From positions 74,028,416 to 74,092,415 of the forward strand of contig OX352774.1 of the NCBI GenBank assembly GCA_947095535.1: a stretch of DNA of 64,000 nt, in the 5' to 3' direction. The stretch's first letter is position 1. Each line of letters starts with the position of its first letter. A program made the position numbers and the translations under genes. This document shows, in pieces, positions 38,739 through 51,045 of the stretch. Source of the DNA: Poecilobothrus nobilitatus (lineage: Eukaryota; Arthropoda; Insecta; Diptera; Dolichopodidae). The notes beneath the pieces were generated by a model. The model was not told the DNA's origin. It saw only the letters and a list, made by a program, of their open reading frames with translations, and did no database searches.

Positions 38739-40373
38739 ATAATATATAGACCCATTGTTAGATAAATATTCGTAGTTAAAATTGTTGTACAAAGTTAAAT
38801 TTTAAATTTTGAATAAAGAATGAGAGATGAAAGTTGAATGTTTGGATTTAAGAATATGTTCCGTGCTATAGTATGACAAAAATTAATAAAAGTCAGTGTC
38901 TTTGAATAAGGTATAACGCTTTAACTAGAATTCAACTTGTAAAGGTAAAAATCTTAAGAGACTGAATATGAAATTTATGTTTCAAGATAATAAAATTAAA
39001 TTTTTGTTTACAAAGTTAAAAAAAGAGCTATGGTTGAAGTATTCAATGATTATGTCCAGAATTGAATGTTTACAGTTAAGATTTTAGAATTTAAATTTTT
39101 ACCAAATATAATTTGATATAAATATATTTTTTTTTTTCTTTTGCTATAAGTTTAAATTTAGCGTAAAAGAAGTAAAAACATAAAAATAATATAAAATAAA
39201 TAAAATGTGTATAATTAAACAAATTATAATATATTAGAATACTAGGTGTTTAGTAATTTTCGTTCGATACTGTATATAATTATGTGATTGTTTTTTTTTT
39301 TTTTTCGGTTTTAATACAAATATAAATATTGAAACTTTTAAATACATTTATCGAAAAAAAGTGTTGCAACTGATGAAAATTTGAAACAGATAAAATTGTT
39401 TTGGCGTTAAATTGGCAAAAAGATTGAGAAATACTTTCAAAAAAAAAAATTTTTCCATTTTAAGTATCATTTTGGATATTACAACTATTTTCAATGTAAT
39501 TGGTTTTAAAGTTTTTTTTTTCCTTTTGATCACTTTCTTGTCTTTTTTATTAACTTATCTATGTCCATTCTCTTAACTTTTATGCTTTTTTTTTTTTTTT
39601 TTACTAATAAAAAAAAACGCCCTACCTTTTTCTTCAATTAATTTGCAAATGTAAAAGGTTTGGTTTTTGACAACTCGTAATACCAAAACTTAATCTAATC
39701 TTTAATTATAGAAATATTTTCTGTTATTATTCAATGCACTCACATTATTATGGAACTTTAACTTTGACTTTTATTTTTTTTTTCATTTTAATTGAAATTT
39801 GCCTTGAGTTATTTTGACTTACATTTAAAATAAAATTACTTTTAAAATAGAAAATATTTGAAGATTTTTTTTTTTTTTATTGGAATTCATTTAAAATACA
39901 AAAATATTTTCATATTGATATTTCATAAAAACCTAAATGTTAAATTTTGAATGAAAATATAAATTAATAATAAAAATTATAAAAAATAAATTGGAAAATT
40001 TTGTATACCTATACACTATTTATGATTTTGATTTTCTTTAAATTTTCGTTTAAACATTTGGATGAAAGTTTAATCAGTTTTAAAATAAAACGTAACTACT
40101 CTTGCTAAAATTGGAGTTCTTAAACAAATAAGTAACTAAAATTTATATAATAAACGAATTTACATAAAAATTTTATTTTAATGGTGGTACATTTTAAATT
40201 TATAAAATATAACAATTTATTTAATCAAAACAACAGTTTTAAAATTGAAAAGACATTAGCCGTAAATTCTATAAAATTATTTTTACAACAAAATACAATT
40301 TAATAGGCATTTAAAAACAATATAACATATGGTTTTATTTTATTATTATTCTATAAATGTAACGGACTAATAC
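38739..40373. other. AT-rich spacer, no gene seen
   Basis: No supported reading frame, RNA gene or repeat structure. Confidence 0.55.
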
Positions 40374-40814
40374 CATGTTCACACTACGCAAAAAACCTAC
40401 TAAATAGCCTAATTTCAAAATCAACCGTTCAGACTATCGTAATGCATGAACCTAGTATTATTTGAGATTTGGGTATGGCAATTGTAGTTAACCAAGAACG
40501 ATATTTTATTAAATAACAAATAAAAAACAAATTTTATTTAAAAATTCAAATGAAAAAAAATGGCAATTTTCAAAAATAAACAACAATGACATTTTACAAC
40601 AAAATCACATAGGAATGTAAAAAAATGCAAACAATAATCGAAAATATTAAAAAATTTTAATCAAAAACCTAGTTATAACCCTTAAAATTAACTAGGACTT
40701 TTAAAATCCTGGTTCATTTTGACATCAATTTTAAATATGAAAAACCTAGCTACAAACCATGCATGAACCTGGTTTCTTCGAGAATCTGGTTTTAGTTCAT
40801 AGCGTGAATGTGTT
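40374..40814. mobile_element. Short TIR element (MITE), about 440 bp
   Basis: The left end ATGTTCACACTACGCAAAAA, followed by ACC, and the right end (reverse complement ACACATTCACGCTATGAACT, then AAAACCAG) form imperfect terminal inverted repeats of about 25 bp. AACCTAG/CTAGGTT-type motifs recur inside. It has no coding capacity. The target-site duplication is unclear. Confidence 0.5.
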
Positions 40815-42422
40815 ATAACGCGAAAATCAAATCTCTGATTAAACTTTTCCAAAAAAACGTACTAATATCTTTTAGGAATGCCGAATAATAAAAAGACAAG
40901 AGCTATAAATTTTTAAATTCAGAATTATCAATAACACAAAGTTCGAATATATTAGTTTAAATTTTTGTGCAAACCCAAGCACCAAAAATATGATTTAAGT
41001 AAATATTTAATATTTTCATATTTTCATATTTTTATGTTTTACTTGAGAGAAAAAATTAATAGCTCCAACTATTTAAAGATTTCCCTTTATACGCCAATGC
41101 TATTTCCCATTTTGCTTTTACACATATAAAAACAAAAAAAAATTGCGGCTCAATTGAACACCAAAATTTACAAAAAAAAACATTTAAATTTCTTTAAACA
41201 TTTTGAAATTTAAAAAAACACAGGAAAGGTGGCAATGAATACTTAATCAAATAACTAATTATTCAATTGTATTTTAAATTATAATTTCTTTAAAATTTGT
41301 TTTTTTTTTTTTTTGAATCTTACTTTTCTTTTCATTAAAATCAAATTTATCATAAAATTTTTTTTTCCCCCGTTTTTTGTAACATTTGAATAAAACGCAA
41401 TGTCCGCCTAAATTCAATCAAAAATCACACAAACAAAAAATTTAAGCGAGAAACTTTCCTTTTCATTTACTTTTTCTAATCTTAGATATTATGTACTCGG
41501 ATTAATGAACATGATTGATTTGATTGGTTTTGTTTTAAAAATAAATTTAAACATTATTGTTAGAACACCTCTTTTTACTTTTTTTGTTTTTTAATTGATG
41601 GAAAAGAGGAAATTCAAAATCGGAAGTTTTTATTTTAGGTACTATAATATATAACTTAAGAAAGACAGAAAAAAAAACATGAAAATTACAATAAAAATCG
41701 ATTTACAATGAATGAATAAATAAATTTGCAAAGAATTTAAGAAATGTTCATAAATATTTTAAATTAAAAACATTTATGGTAATTATTTGAATAATTCAAA
41801 ATTAGCGATTTTCTTTAAAATAAAATTACTTGAACATATATTATAATATATGTATATAATTGTAATTTCTTTTTTAGTTTTTATAAATGATGTTATTTCT
41901 CTTTTCTTTTGATATTTTCTTCAATATACTTTAGTATTAACTTTAATTGTCAATATACTGTAAACATTTACAATTAAGGTTCATCCAAAACATGTCGATA
42001 ATGCGAATTTTGTCCAAACAAAATGTTTAAAATCCCTCTTAAACATCAAACAACAATAAAGTTTTCAACAATTTTATAGTCAAGACGTTAGTATACAATT
42101 TATTAAAAACTTATTTATCACTAATAAATAAAAATAATTATTTAAAATATATTAACATGATCATATCATTACATGAAGAGAAGGCACTTATATTAATTAG
42201 TTTAATTTAATTTAGTCATTCAGTTTTCCAAAAATTTTCATTCATATAATGTCGTTTTTTCTAATATTCTTATAAACTTTGTAAATTAAATCGAAAAGTA
42301 AATAGAATTATTTCGTACCAGCATAATCAGTTTTTCCATATGCGAGATTTTTTAAAAAATATAAACAAATAATAATTTTAACACTCTTAAATTGTTTTAC
42401 TTTATTTATTTTGACATTTCAG
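40815..42422. other. AT-rich spacer, no gene seen
   Basis: No supported feature. Confidence 0.55.
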
Positions 42423-42574
42423 TTAGAGAAAAATGTTCTGGTCTCGCGACAAAATGTTATCGACACAATAATGAAAAATTATGCGGAAAAATTGTGCAAA
42501 ACAGCACTGCTAATTGCATTGATATAGTTCATTCTAATAAGCCACATTTCCATTTTTACGTGGCTTCACTTTAA
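42423..42574 (+). CDS. Candidate isolated terminal exon, Cys-containing
   Basis: A polypyrimidine tract and GACATTTCAG acceptor (AG at 42421-42422) are followed by a 152-bp open stretch ending in TAA at 42572-42574. In the frame that starts after two bases it reads REKCSGLATKCYRHNNEKLC, then about 30 more residues including one further Cys and the end FHFYVASL. Codon composition is clearly less AT-biased than the flanks. The Cys spacing (C-x6-C-x8-C-x10-C) suggests a small extracellular module, but I do not recognise the family. No partner exon was found in the window, so this may equally be a remnant. Confidence 0.3.
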
Positions 42575-44989
42575 TATACCTTTCCTTTAATTTTTCTTAA
42601 ATGTCCATCCGAGGTTATAGTCTATGAACATTTCATTTTTTTCCATTAATATTCTTTAAGCTCGTTTTTCTTAATATTTATTCAAATGTACAAACAAAAG
42701 TGATTAAATTAAGTGACCAATTACTTTATCTATTAAAAAAAAAACAGTTAGAATCATTTCAAAATAGTTTGACAAATAAAAATTGTGGTCATAGATGTTC
42801 TAGTATAACATTTGAAGGAAATAAAACAATTATAATTAATTGAAATTTGAGCAGATTTCCCCCTGGATTAGTAAAAACATATAACAAATCAATATCATTA
42901 TTATTATTATCAATTTAATTTTGTTATTTAAAATTTTAATTTATTATTTATCAATTTTAATTTTATTTTCGTTATTAACGGACATACAATCTTATATTTC
43001 ATTTAAGTTTACAATACTTTCTTAAATTTTAATTTTATCAAATTTTTTATGGAAAAAAAAAGATGATTTTTTAATTGAAATTGACTTTAAACTCATAATG
43101 AACATCATTGGAATAACAATAATCTTAATAAGAAGACAAAAATTCCAAACAATAAATAAAATTAAAAAAGAAAAAAAAAAAAAATTTAATGATAAATTAC
43201 ATTTTTGCAAAGTAAAGAAATTTTTCTTCTGAAGAAGCTGAAAAAAAAAAAAACAATAATTACCATTAAATATTTTCTCTTATATAATTTTTGATATATA
43301 ATTGACATTTCAATGTTATACGAATGGTATAACATTTAATTAATGTTTAAAAGTAAAATATTTTAACTGAGCATATGTCATGGTAATGAAAATTTAAATA
43401 TTTTTAAAATTTTTTTTTTTGGTTTGTTTTGTTTTTTGTTTCTTTAATTTATTTTTATGCTGTTTGTTATGCGTTTAAAGCGTTTAAATTATATTTTTTT
43501 TTTTTTTTTAACATTTTTTAAAATTAATTTTAAATTATTTAATAATTAATGAAATAAAAACCACTTAAAAGAGATAATAATGATTGAGTGAACCGTTTGA
43601 GTTAATTTTATCTTGAAATTACTTCAATATTACTTGAATATTTTAAACTCGTAAATTTTTTTAATTGAGAAAACAAAAAATTTTAAAAAAATTTTAAGAA
43701 AAAAATGTAAGTAAAACGATTTAGTTTTTGCTTAGAAAGTATATTGATAAAAAATTGGAAAGTAAAATAATGATTAAATATCTAATGGTGATAATAAGAA
43801 AATAAATAATAATTAAAAACTGAGAATATTAATTTCAAAAGTAAGTTTTCCGAAACAAAAACTGAACAGATTGCTAAAAAATATATTTTTAAATTTTATT
43901 TCAAAGAACATAAAATATAAAATTAAAATTTTTGTAGAAAATATGATATAAATTTAACCCTTAATTTAATATTAAGTAACCTCGATTTAAAATTTTTATG
44001 CAAATCTGCGTAGTATGTACATATTCAGATTTCAGTTTTGTCATCATCAGTTTAACATATTATTTTTATTCGACAATTTTTAAAGAGAAAAATTTAAATG
44101 ACTTAAAGTATCTTTAGCAACAAAATTTGAATGCAAATGTTTCATTTCCAAAGGATTATTTTTCTTTTAATCCAATAATTTATTTTCCAGTACAGATGAA
44201 ATATCTTTTCAATTTGAAAATTTGACATATTAACAATACACAACAAATATTTTTTCCTTTTTTTTGTTTTTTTTTTGTAATTCTGATGATCTTATTTAAA
44301 TTTTTTTAACATACAAAAAAAAGCATTTTTTTTTTTTAAACTGCGGAAAACAAAAAAAAAAAACCAAAAATGAAAACTGTTTTCATTTTTGTTTTGCAAA
44401 TAATTTCACTTTTTGTACAATTATATACCATATATAATATATATATATACAACGATTTTAAAAAGTCTTTAAAATTAAAACGCTAACCTTGACATGCATT
44501 GAATAAATATGCATGTTTTCTGTATTTAATATAACGAAAAAAGATGATAAAAACATGTAAACATAAATGTTTCTTTTATACGCTCTAATAACTGCAAACT
44601 CTTAATTGAAATTAAAAAACAACAAAAAAAAAAAAAATAAGAAATGGTAAGATTAATTTCTTTCTTAATAGGAATTACCATCTACAATTATAATTACAAA
44701 ATTTAAAATAATTAATCTAATATTGTTTTTTTTAAAATATTGTAACGCCCATTTTCGCAGTACAAGGGTTGAAGTTCAGTCTGATTTAACTTAAACTTTA
44801 GTCATAATTGAGTTTAAAAATTTTTCGTTTTAAATTCAAGTTTAACAAGGTTCAAACTAAGTTAAAAATTAAATGTTGGCAGAACTGGATATTTAACATG
44901 TCAAAGTAGGATTAAAAAAAAAAAAAAAAAAAACAAGGCAGAATGTAAATCAACGATTTTTAAAAGGGCACATTTCTAAAAGATAATAC
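42575..44989. other. AT-rich spacer, no gene seen
   Basis: Homopolymers. The segment 44745-44900 is richer in GC and has inverted AACTTAAACT/AGTTTAA motifs, but no defined ends. Confidence 0.5.
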
Positions 44990-45700
44990 AAACTGTTTAT
45001 AATATGTGAAAACAGAACTTTTTTGCAATTTTGAGGGGCTCTAAGTCCGGAACCCTATATAACTAAGAAAAACCATTAACACACGTAAAAATATATTACT
45101 GGAGTTTACTGGGAATTTTTATGTCATACCAAAGTAAAATGTCTACAGTTGCCTAATTTACAGGTGTTTAAAAATAACAAATTTTCAATTTTTAAGCCCT
45201 AGTAGCTCATAAACGGGGGGGTCGTCCAAAAAAAATTTCTAAGAAAACTTATTCTAAATGTTCTTTTTTGCATTAAAATTTCAAGTCTTTATCTAAAAGT
45301 GTGCCGGATTTATGAAGATAGAAAAATCATGCAAATTTTGGTTTTTACAAACGGTAAATTTAAATAAAAAAAATTATATAATTTTGATATTGATTTATAA
45401 AGGTAAAAAACATTACTGCCAATAGCGTTTTTAAATTGAAAAAATGTTAAGCAGAACATGGAATATACACATTTAAAAAAAAAGCTTTTTCGAAGTTTGA
45501 GAGACTGTAGCTCCGTAAAAGACAGGGCTAAATGAAAAATTTGTTCTACAACATTAATTTTTTTATGAGATCCATATGGTTAATTTTATTGCTCTTTAAT
45601 GTTGTAAAAGTTTTGTAAACAGACGGACGGACGGCCGGACAGAGTGAAACTAATAGGAACATTTTTTCAAAAATGTTTGTGCTAAAAAAATGTTAATGTG
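44990..45700 (+). repeat. Dispersed repeat family X, best-preserved copy
   Basis: Two related segments follow one another (TTTTGCAATTTTGAGGGGCT... near 45020 and AAGCTTTTTCGAAGTTTGAG near 45482), then TTTTGTAAACAGACGGACGG, a GGAC-type tract, CAGAGTGAAACTAATAGG and a possible hairpin AACATTTTTTCAAAAATGTT. Other copies lie at 9300, 19430 (-), 32920, 48700 (-) and 61700 (-, tail only). Non-coding. The GGAC tract plus a 3' hairpin is reminiscent of Helentron derivatives, but the ends differ from elements A and B. Confidence 0.6.
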
Positions 45701-46245
45701 CTAAAAATAGAGAAAAGCTAGATAATAAAACCAATAGTTTCAAAACAGCACATTTCCTATAAAAGAATTATTGAATTAAAAATAGAAGGAATTTTTTCTG
45801 TAGATTTAACTTTATTAACTTTATTAACTTTTTAAATTTTTTTTTTTTTTTTCAATTTAAGTTGATGTTTTTATTATAATTTTATTAGTGCACTTAGAGA
45901 CTGTGTTCTCACATGAGTAGAACCCATTAATTTTTGAAAACCTTGAAAAATCATTAAAAAACCATTTACTATTTATATTTTTTTCTCATCTGTACATGGA
46001 ATCTTTCTTTTTTATTAATGAAATATAATAAATATTTAAGGTAAAATTGCCCTTTTTCAGTTTAATGCAACTTAAAAATAATTATCTAATTTTTTTCTTT
46101 TATTGTAACTAAACATTAAATTGAAATTGTTAGACATGCTTTCTTCATTAAGGAAATGAAGTTTAAACCTTAGTTTTGATTTAAATTCTACTTTTTAATG
46201 TAAACTCATATTGCAAACTCCAAAAACATTTTAAATTTTAGTATT
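45701..46245. other. AT-rich spacer, no gene seen
   Basis: No supported feature. Confidence 0.5.
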
Positions 46246-46686
46246 AAGGACGTTTCCGAACATATATCATTAGCACTTGACACTAGCACTTCGCATTTGC
46301 ATTTTCCAAAAATACTTGATAATTGCACTTATTTTTTATCCGCAACTTTTTTTTTTATAATTTATGATAATTAATATTTAGTGGACTCAATATTACAACA
46401 TTGCAAATTTTTATAGCATTCTTATCTCAAAATTATTTTGACTGAAAGTCCCAATAAATTTTTTTTAAAATTATTTTGACAGCAGCAAAAAACTCTCAGC
46501 TTCATTTAGCAATAATAAGCGACCGACCATCTAAGGTGATTTTTAAATTTTTAACAGATAATTTAGTGTGATGTGCGATATGCTCCAGAAATACTTGATC
46601 CTATTTTGAGTTTTCAGAAAAAAAAAAATAGTGAGATAAACTAATATTTTAGTGCGAAATACGATCGTTTTGGAAATACCCTAAAT
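46246..46686. mobile_element. Possible hAT-like MITE with imperfect inverted repeats
   Basis: The left end AAGGACGTTTCCGAACATAT, followed by ATCATTAGCACTT, and the right end (reverse complement TAGGGTATTTCCAAAACGAT, then CGTATTTCGCACT) are related over about 35 bp. AGCACTT and TACTTGAT motifs recur inside on both sides. No transposase; target-site duplication not evident. Confidence 0.35.
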
Positions 46687-48067
46687 GTTTAAGGAAATTC
46701 GGCAGATTTATTTTTCGTCCCGAAATAACATTTTTTGTGTTTTTGTGTACTATGTTGTATGAAACTAAAAAAGTTACTACTTAGATACTCAGAAACTTTT
46801 AAAGTTATAAAATTTATATTTATAAATGGTCTTATTCAAAATTTTACGGACGAGTAACTGTAGGAAAAAAAAAAAATTTTATTATGACTTATCTTGAAAT
46901 TCAAAATATTATAGGTTTAAATAATTTTGCAAATCATCTCTATTAACTTGAATTAAATTCATTGACATAAAAACAAAAAAAAAAAAAAAACACTTTTTTT
47001 TAATAATAAAATAATTTAAAAAACAAAATTAGGTTATGAATAATATTGTTGCTCTAAAAACTTAAATAACTTGAACTACATTGTTATAAAAAATTATAAT
47101 AATACCTAAAAAAAAAAAAAAAAAAAAAAAAAAGTAATAAAAAGAATAACAACAAACAAAATGATGTTAATTTTCTTACGTCTTATTTATACTTGCATTT
47201 TTATTATGTTACAGGTTTCATTGACACTTTTTTTTACTTACTTTACTTGCTGACCACCACAACAGTCTATTAAAAAAGTTTAAGGTTTTTCATATTATTA
47301 CTTAAGTACTAAAATATGCATGGAAGTTTTAGACATAATTATTTTGTATTCATTGTGATTTAATAAGAAAATTATTTTTTTTATTAGGTTTTCTTAATTA
47401 TAAGTTTTAAATACGTTGTCTTTTTTTATTAGACGAATATTTTTTGAATATTTGATATATATGTTTATAAATGGTCGAAATTGATTTGAAGATTAAAGTA
47501 AAATTATTTCGAAATTTTTTGACGTGCATTAAATTTAACACTTTATTTCTTTAACTATAAGATAGAATCAAATTATGCGCAGATACATATACATAAAGCT
47601 CCAAACTCCACATATGAAAAGTATTTTATTATATTGATATAAAACTTAATTAGAAGAAAATAAAGATTGCATATAGTTTAAATGAATATTTTCTTATTTC
47701 AAACGTTGTACCTAATTATCCAGACTACACGAACGAACTAATTAAAACTAAACACTATCAAAATGAAAAATTAACTAAGTCTCAATAATTTTAATTTGGG
47801 TATTAGTTAGTTCATTTATTTTTGCAGAACATTATTGCTCCGCCACTTAATTTTGGGTGTTAGATGATATGAACTAACTCCCAACATCTTATTGGGTTTA
47901 ATTTTTTTTTTTTTTTTTTTGACATAATTCATTCTTTTTGGGAATTTTCCCATTATCATTAAAATTATATTTTTACGAAGATTTTAAATTAGAAGAGATT
48001 TTATAGTCGGTTGCAAAATAAAGATTATCTTTTCCTAAATATATAGGTATACATACATATTTATGTA
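46687..48067. other. AT-rich spacer, no gene seen
   Basis: A poly(A) run lies near 47109-47133. A 25-bp splice-bounded stretch at 47242-47266 (-) is discussed as a finding. Otherwise nothing. Confidence 0.5.
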
Positions 48068-48572
48068 CAGTCGAACTTTCCTAACTCGTACCTTCCTAAA
48101 CTCGAACTTCTCCTGAACTTGAACTATTTTGATGCATTTAAAATTTTGTTTCAATTGTTTATATACATTAGTTTCTCTTACTCGAAAATCTGTTTTACTC
48201 GAATTTTTCTCTTACTCGAACTATTTAATATCATTTTGAGTAAAAACGTTTCCTTAACTTGAACTTTTTGTTGAATTAAATTGAAAAGAAAATATAACTT
48301 TTGTTATTCTTTTTGTTTTTTTTTGTTATCATCCTTTCATTTCTGTTTTACATGTACATGTTTACGTATTTGACAGTTATAAACATTCAGTTCAGACAAA
48401 TAACATATTTTTTGTGTTCGTTATAAATTTGAAAATAAAAAGACCGGTAAAAAATTAAAATATTTATCTTTGCTTTGTGCAACTTTTTTTTTAAGTTTCT
48501 ATTACTCGAATTCTCTTTAACTCGAACCAATTTCCGAACATTTAGAAAGTTCGAGTTATAGAAGTTTCACTG
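48068..48572. mobile_element. pogo/Tigger-like MITE, 505 bp, TA target site
   Basis: Both ends start CAGT: left CAGTCGAACTTTCCTAACTC, then GTACCTTCCTAAA; right, as reverse complement, CAGTGAAACTTCTATAACTC, then GAACTTTCTAAA. TA flanks each side (48066-48067 and 48573-48574), as expected for the Tc1/mariner-pogo group. The interior has many CTCGAA/TTCGAG motifs and no ORF. Classification rests on the TIR style and the TA duplication. Confidence 0.7.
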
Positions 48573-48699
48573 TATATGCGAGATTCTGAATAGGAGAAAT
48601 TTTAATATTATATACTTGTATTAGTCAATTGCGAACTATAAAATCTCCTATTCAAAAAAAATGTATATATATATACATATATATATACCTATATAATCA

Positions 48700-49150
48700 C
48701 TAATCAGTTTTCCGTTATGTGAAAACCAAATTTTGCATGACATAACTATGGTACATATTTACATATATGACATAACTTTTAAATAGGATTTTGAGGTAAG
48801 AAAAATCTATTATAATTAGTATAAGTTTTCCAAAACATTTTTTTTGGACCACTCCGTGTTTATGATCTAAGGACTCAAAAATAAAATTTGCTATTTTTAA
48901 ATACCTGTAACTTAGGCACCTGTTATATGTACAAATTTTACTTCGGCAAGACATAAAAATTAAAGGTTCGATAATATATTTTTACGTGTGTTAACGATTT
49001 TTCTTAGTTTCGGATGGAGTTTCGGTCTTACAACCCCTTAAAATGGCAAAAAAAAGTCCTATTTTCACATTAGCTCTTATTATATGAAATTTTCAAATTT
49101 TGGTGCAGAGTAACAACTTTAAACAGTTTGCATTGTCTTTTGGAAATGTG
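48700..49150 (-). repeat. Dispersed repeat family X, reversed copy
   Basis: On the plus strand TTTTTTTTGGACCACTCCGT, TTTTAAATACCTGTAACTTA, GGCACCTGTTA, ACTTCGGCAAGACATAAAAA and TTTTTACGTGTGTTAACGAT are the reverse of blocks in 9470-9780 and 45020-45240. The minus-strand ORF at 48715-48954 lies wholly in it and is not a gene. Confidence 0.6.
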
Positions 49151-49840
49151 TGCTTTTAAAAACCGTTGGTTTACAATCTGCCTTATATTTTTATTTATAT
49201 TTTTCTTTATATTTTTGACAAATTCACTTCTTAAACTATGTACTTATACTAAATGAGAAACTTTTATTTTATTTTATAATAAAATGAATAAAAGAATGTT
49301 GCAAGCTTTACTTCAAGTTTTAGCATTTATTTCAAACAATACTTTATTTATATTACGAGTTTCAATTACACGTTCAAACCAATTCTGTCCAAGCAAATGC
49401 TTTTTAATGAGAAGAAAAGTTTTCAATTTTAGAACAAAGAAAATTTTTTGAGTTTTTTACTTTTTAATTTTTACCAAAATGTTTAATTTTACAAGACTTA
49501 AAACTCAAAACCTAAAGTGTTATTTATTTATATACCTTATATCCTTATATACATACATATATACCTTTTGTTATATAAAGATTATATACCTTTTGTTATA
49601 TAAGAGTATTAAGTGTTTTTGCAATGCCTATCTTTTATTTTTAATTCTGAACCCTCATTAAATTTTTTCTAAACAATTTTATGGTAAATTGATTTCTTAA
49701 TGAAGTTTTAATGATCAAACTTGTAAAAACACTTTAAAGCAAACATAATTATATTATAAGGTATTTATTTTTCTTCTTTTTTATGTTTTTGAAAAATAAA
49801 CTGAACAAAATGATTTCAATGTAATTTTTGTATTGAAACA
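49151..49840. other. Upstream region of the first DUF1091-type gene
   Basis: A block around 49685-49735 (GATTTCTTAATGAAGTTTTA, then ATGATCAAACTTGTAAAAA) recurs upstream of the second gene (52070-52120). The duplicated unit therefore includes at least 150 bp of 5' flank, which may hold shared promoter elements. No canonical TATA box stands out against the AT-rich background. Confidence 0.5.
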
Positions 49841-50494
49841 ATGTTTACAAAATTTTTAATTATTTTATTTTTAGTCGTATGTATTAATTTAGTGATCGAA
49901 GTAAGTTTTATAATTTATAAAATACATAATTTTTGATTAATTTTTTTTTTTTTTACATTTTTTATTTATTTTTATTTTAAGAGCAAATTTTGTATCAAAA
50001 TAAAAAAATTTCAACAAAAAAATTATTTTAAAAATGATTTTAATATTAATGTTACATACAGGAATACAATAAATTCAACATTAAGATTAAATATAACACT
50101 TGATATATTTAATAAACCAATAGATATTTTATATAGTACATATTCATTAGAATTAGATTATAAAAGTACAACTATAAAACCAATCAATGAAATAATAAAT
50201 TATTGTAATATATTTCGTAATGAAGAAAGTGGTTTAATAGCCTTTATTTTAACTAAATCATGGCAAGGTGTTACAAAAAATTTACCAAAAAATTGTCCGT
50301 TAACACCAAAACATTATTATATTAAAAATATGGATTTTAATTATTCATTTATACCAGGATCTGTATTAAAAGGTACATTTAATTTTAAAGTCACATTTTT
50401 TGATATTAACAATGGTAAAACTAGACTGTTAGCTACATTAAATTTTTTTGGCGTATATTTAACAGTAAGAAAAAGAGGTTCTTGTACAAAATAA
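49841..50494 (+). CDS. DUF1091-type secreted protein, gene 1
   Basis: Two exons, 49841-49900 and 49982-50494 (stop TAA), are separated by an 81-bp GT-AG intron and give 190 residues. Exon 1 codes MFTKFLIILFLVVCINLVIE, a signal peptide; exon 2 is the mature domain. Near residues 98-125 KSWQGV..NLP.NCPL..., then YYIKNMDFNYSFIPGSVLKG and TFNFKVTFF..., follow the DUF1091 pattern of insect proteins related to ML (MD-2-like) lipid-binding folds; some fly members act in chemosensation (CheB group). Four Cys remain in the mature part (FC, YC, NC, SC) and could pair. It is about 80% identical by eye to the gene at 52193, a tandem duplicate. The first exon is short and exon 2 lacks an early ATG, so simple ORF scans miss it. 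Predicted secreted; the ligand is unknown. Confidence 0.8.
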
Positions 50495-50828
50495 TAAATA
50501 TGAACAATTTAAAAAAAATTATATGTAAAAAACAATTTAATAAAAAAAATTATATATGTACAGTATAGTAAAATGATATTTTTTTTTTCTTTATAAAAAT
50601 GACATTATATTTAGTACGAAAAACGTGAACGTTACACTTAATAAACATTCGTTACCAACTTTATTTGTATTATAAAAAAAAACTGCAATTAACTGTATCT
50701 AGTATATCCACTGTATTCATAATAACTCCAACAAACTGTATCTACTATATATCCACTGTATTCATAATAACAGTTAAACCACCAAAATCTATAAATTATT
50801 TATTTACATTACATTATATATTAGTACG
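50495..50828. other. Downstream spacer with a short direct repeat
   Basis: An ACTGTATCTA.TATATCCACT then GTATTCATAATAAC block occurs twice in tandem (about 50692 and 50733). The ORF at 50665-50874 spans this repeat and the SINE tail and is not supported. Confidence 0.5.
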
Positions 50829-51045
50829 TTCATTAATTTTTTTTTTTTTTGTAATGCATTTTTCTACCACATAAATGTGGACAGCAAATTACACAACCTT
50901 TTCTGTTTAGGCGTGGCTGTAAATGTCGTAAGGGGGAATAAATCTTTCAACGTGTGTTGGATTCGAACCCACATCCCTCGGTGATTACAGCGTATTTTAT
51001 ACGCTCTTACTTACTAGGCCACCGAGGCCCCCTACCTTCATTAAT
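50829..51045 (-). repeat. SINE family 1, copy 4, with target-site duplication
   Basis: The minus strand carries the tRNA-like head (CCTCGGTGGCCTAGTAAGTA), a B box within GTGGGTTCGAATCC, the shared body and the poly(A) tail (poly(T) at 50838-50850 on plus). The 9-bp duplication TTCATTAAT lies at 50829-50837 and 51037-51045. It is inserted between the two tandem DUF1091-type genes and is absent from the equivalent place after gene 2, so it arrived after or independently of the duplication. Confidence 0.85.
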
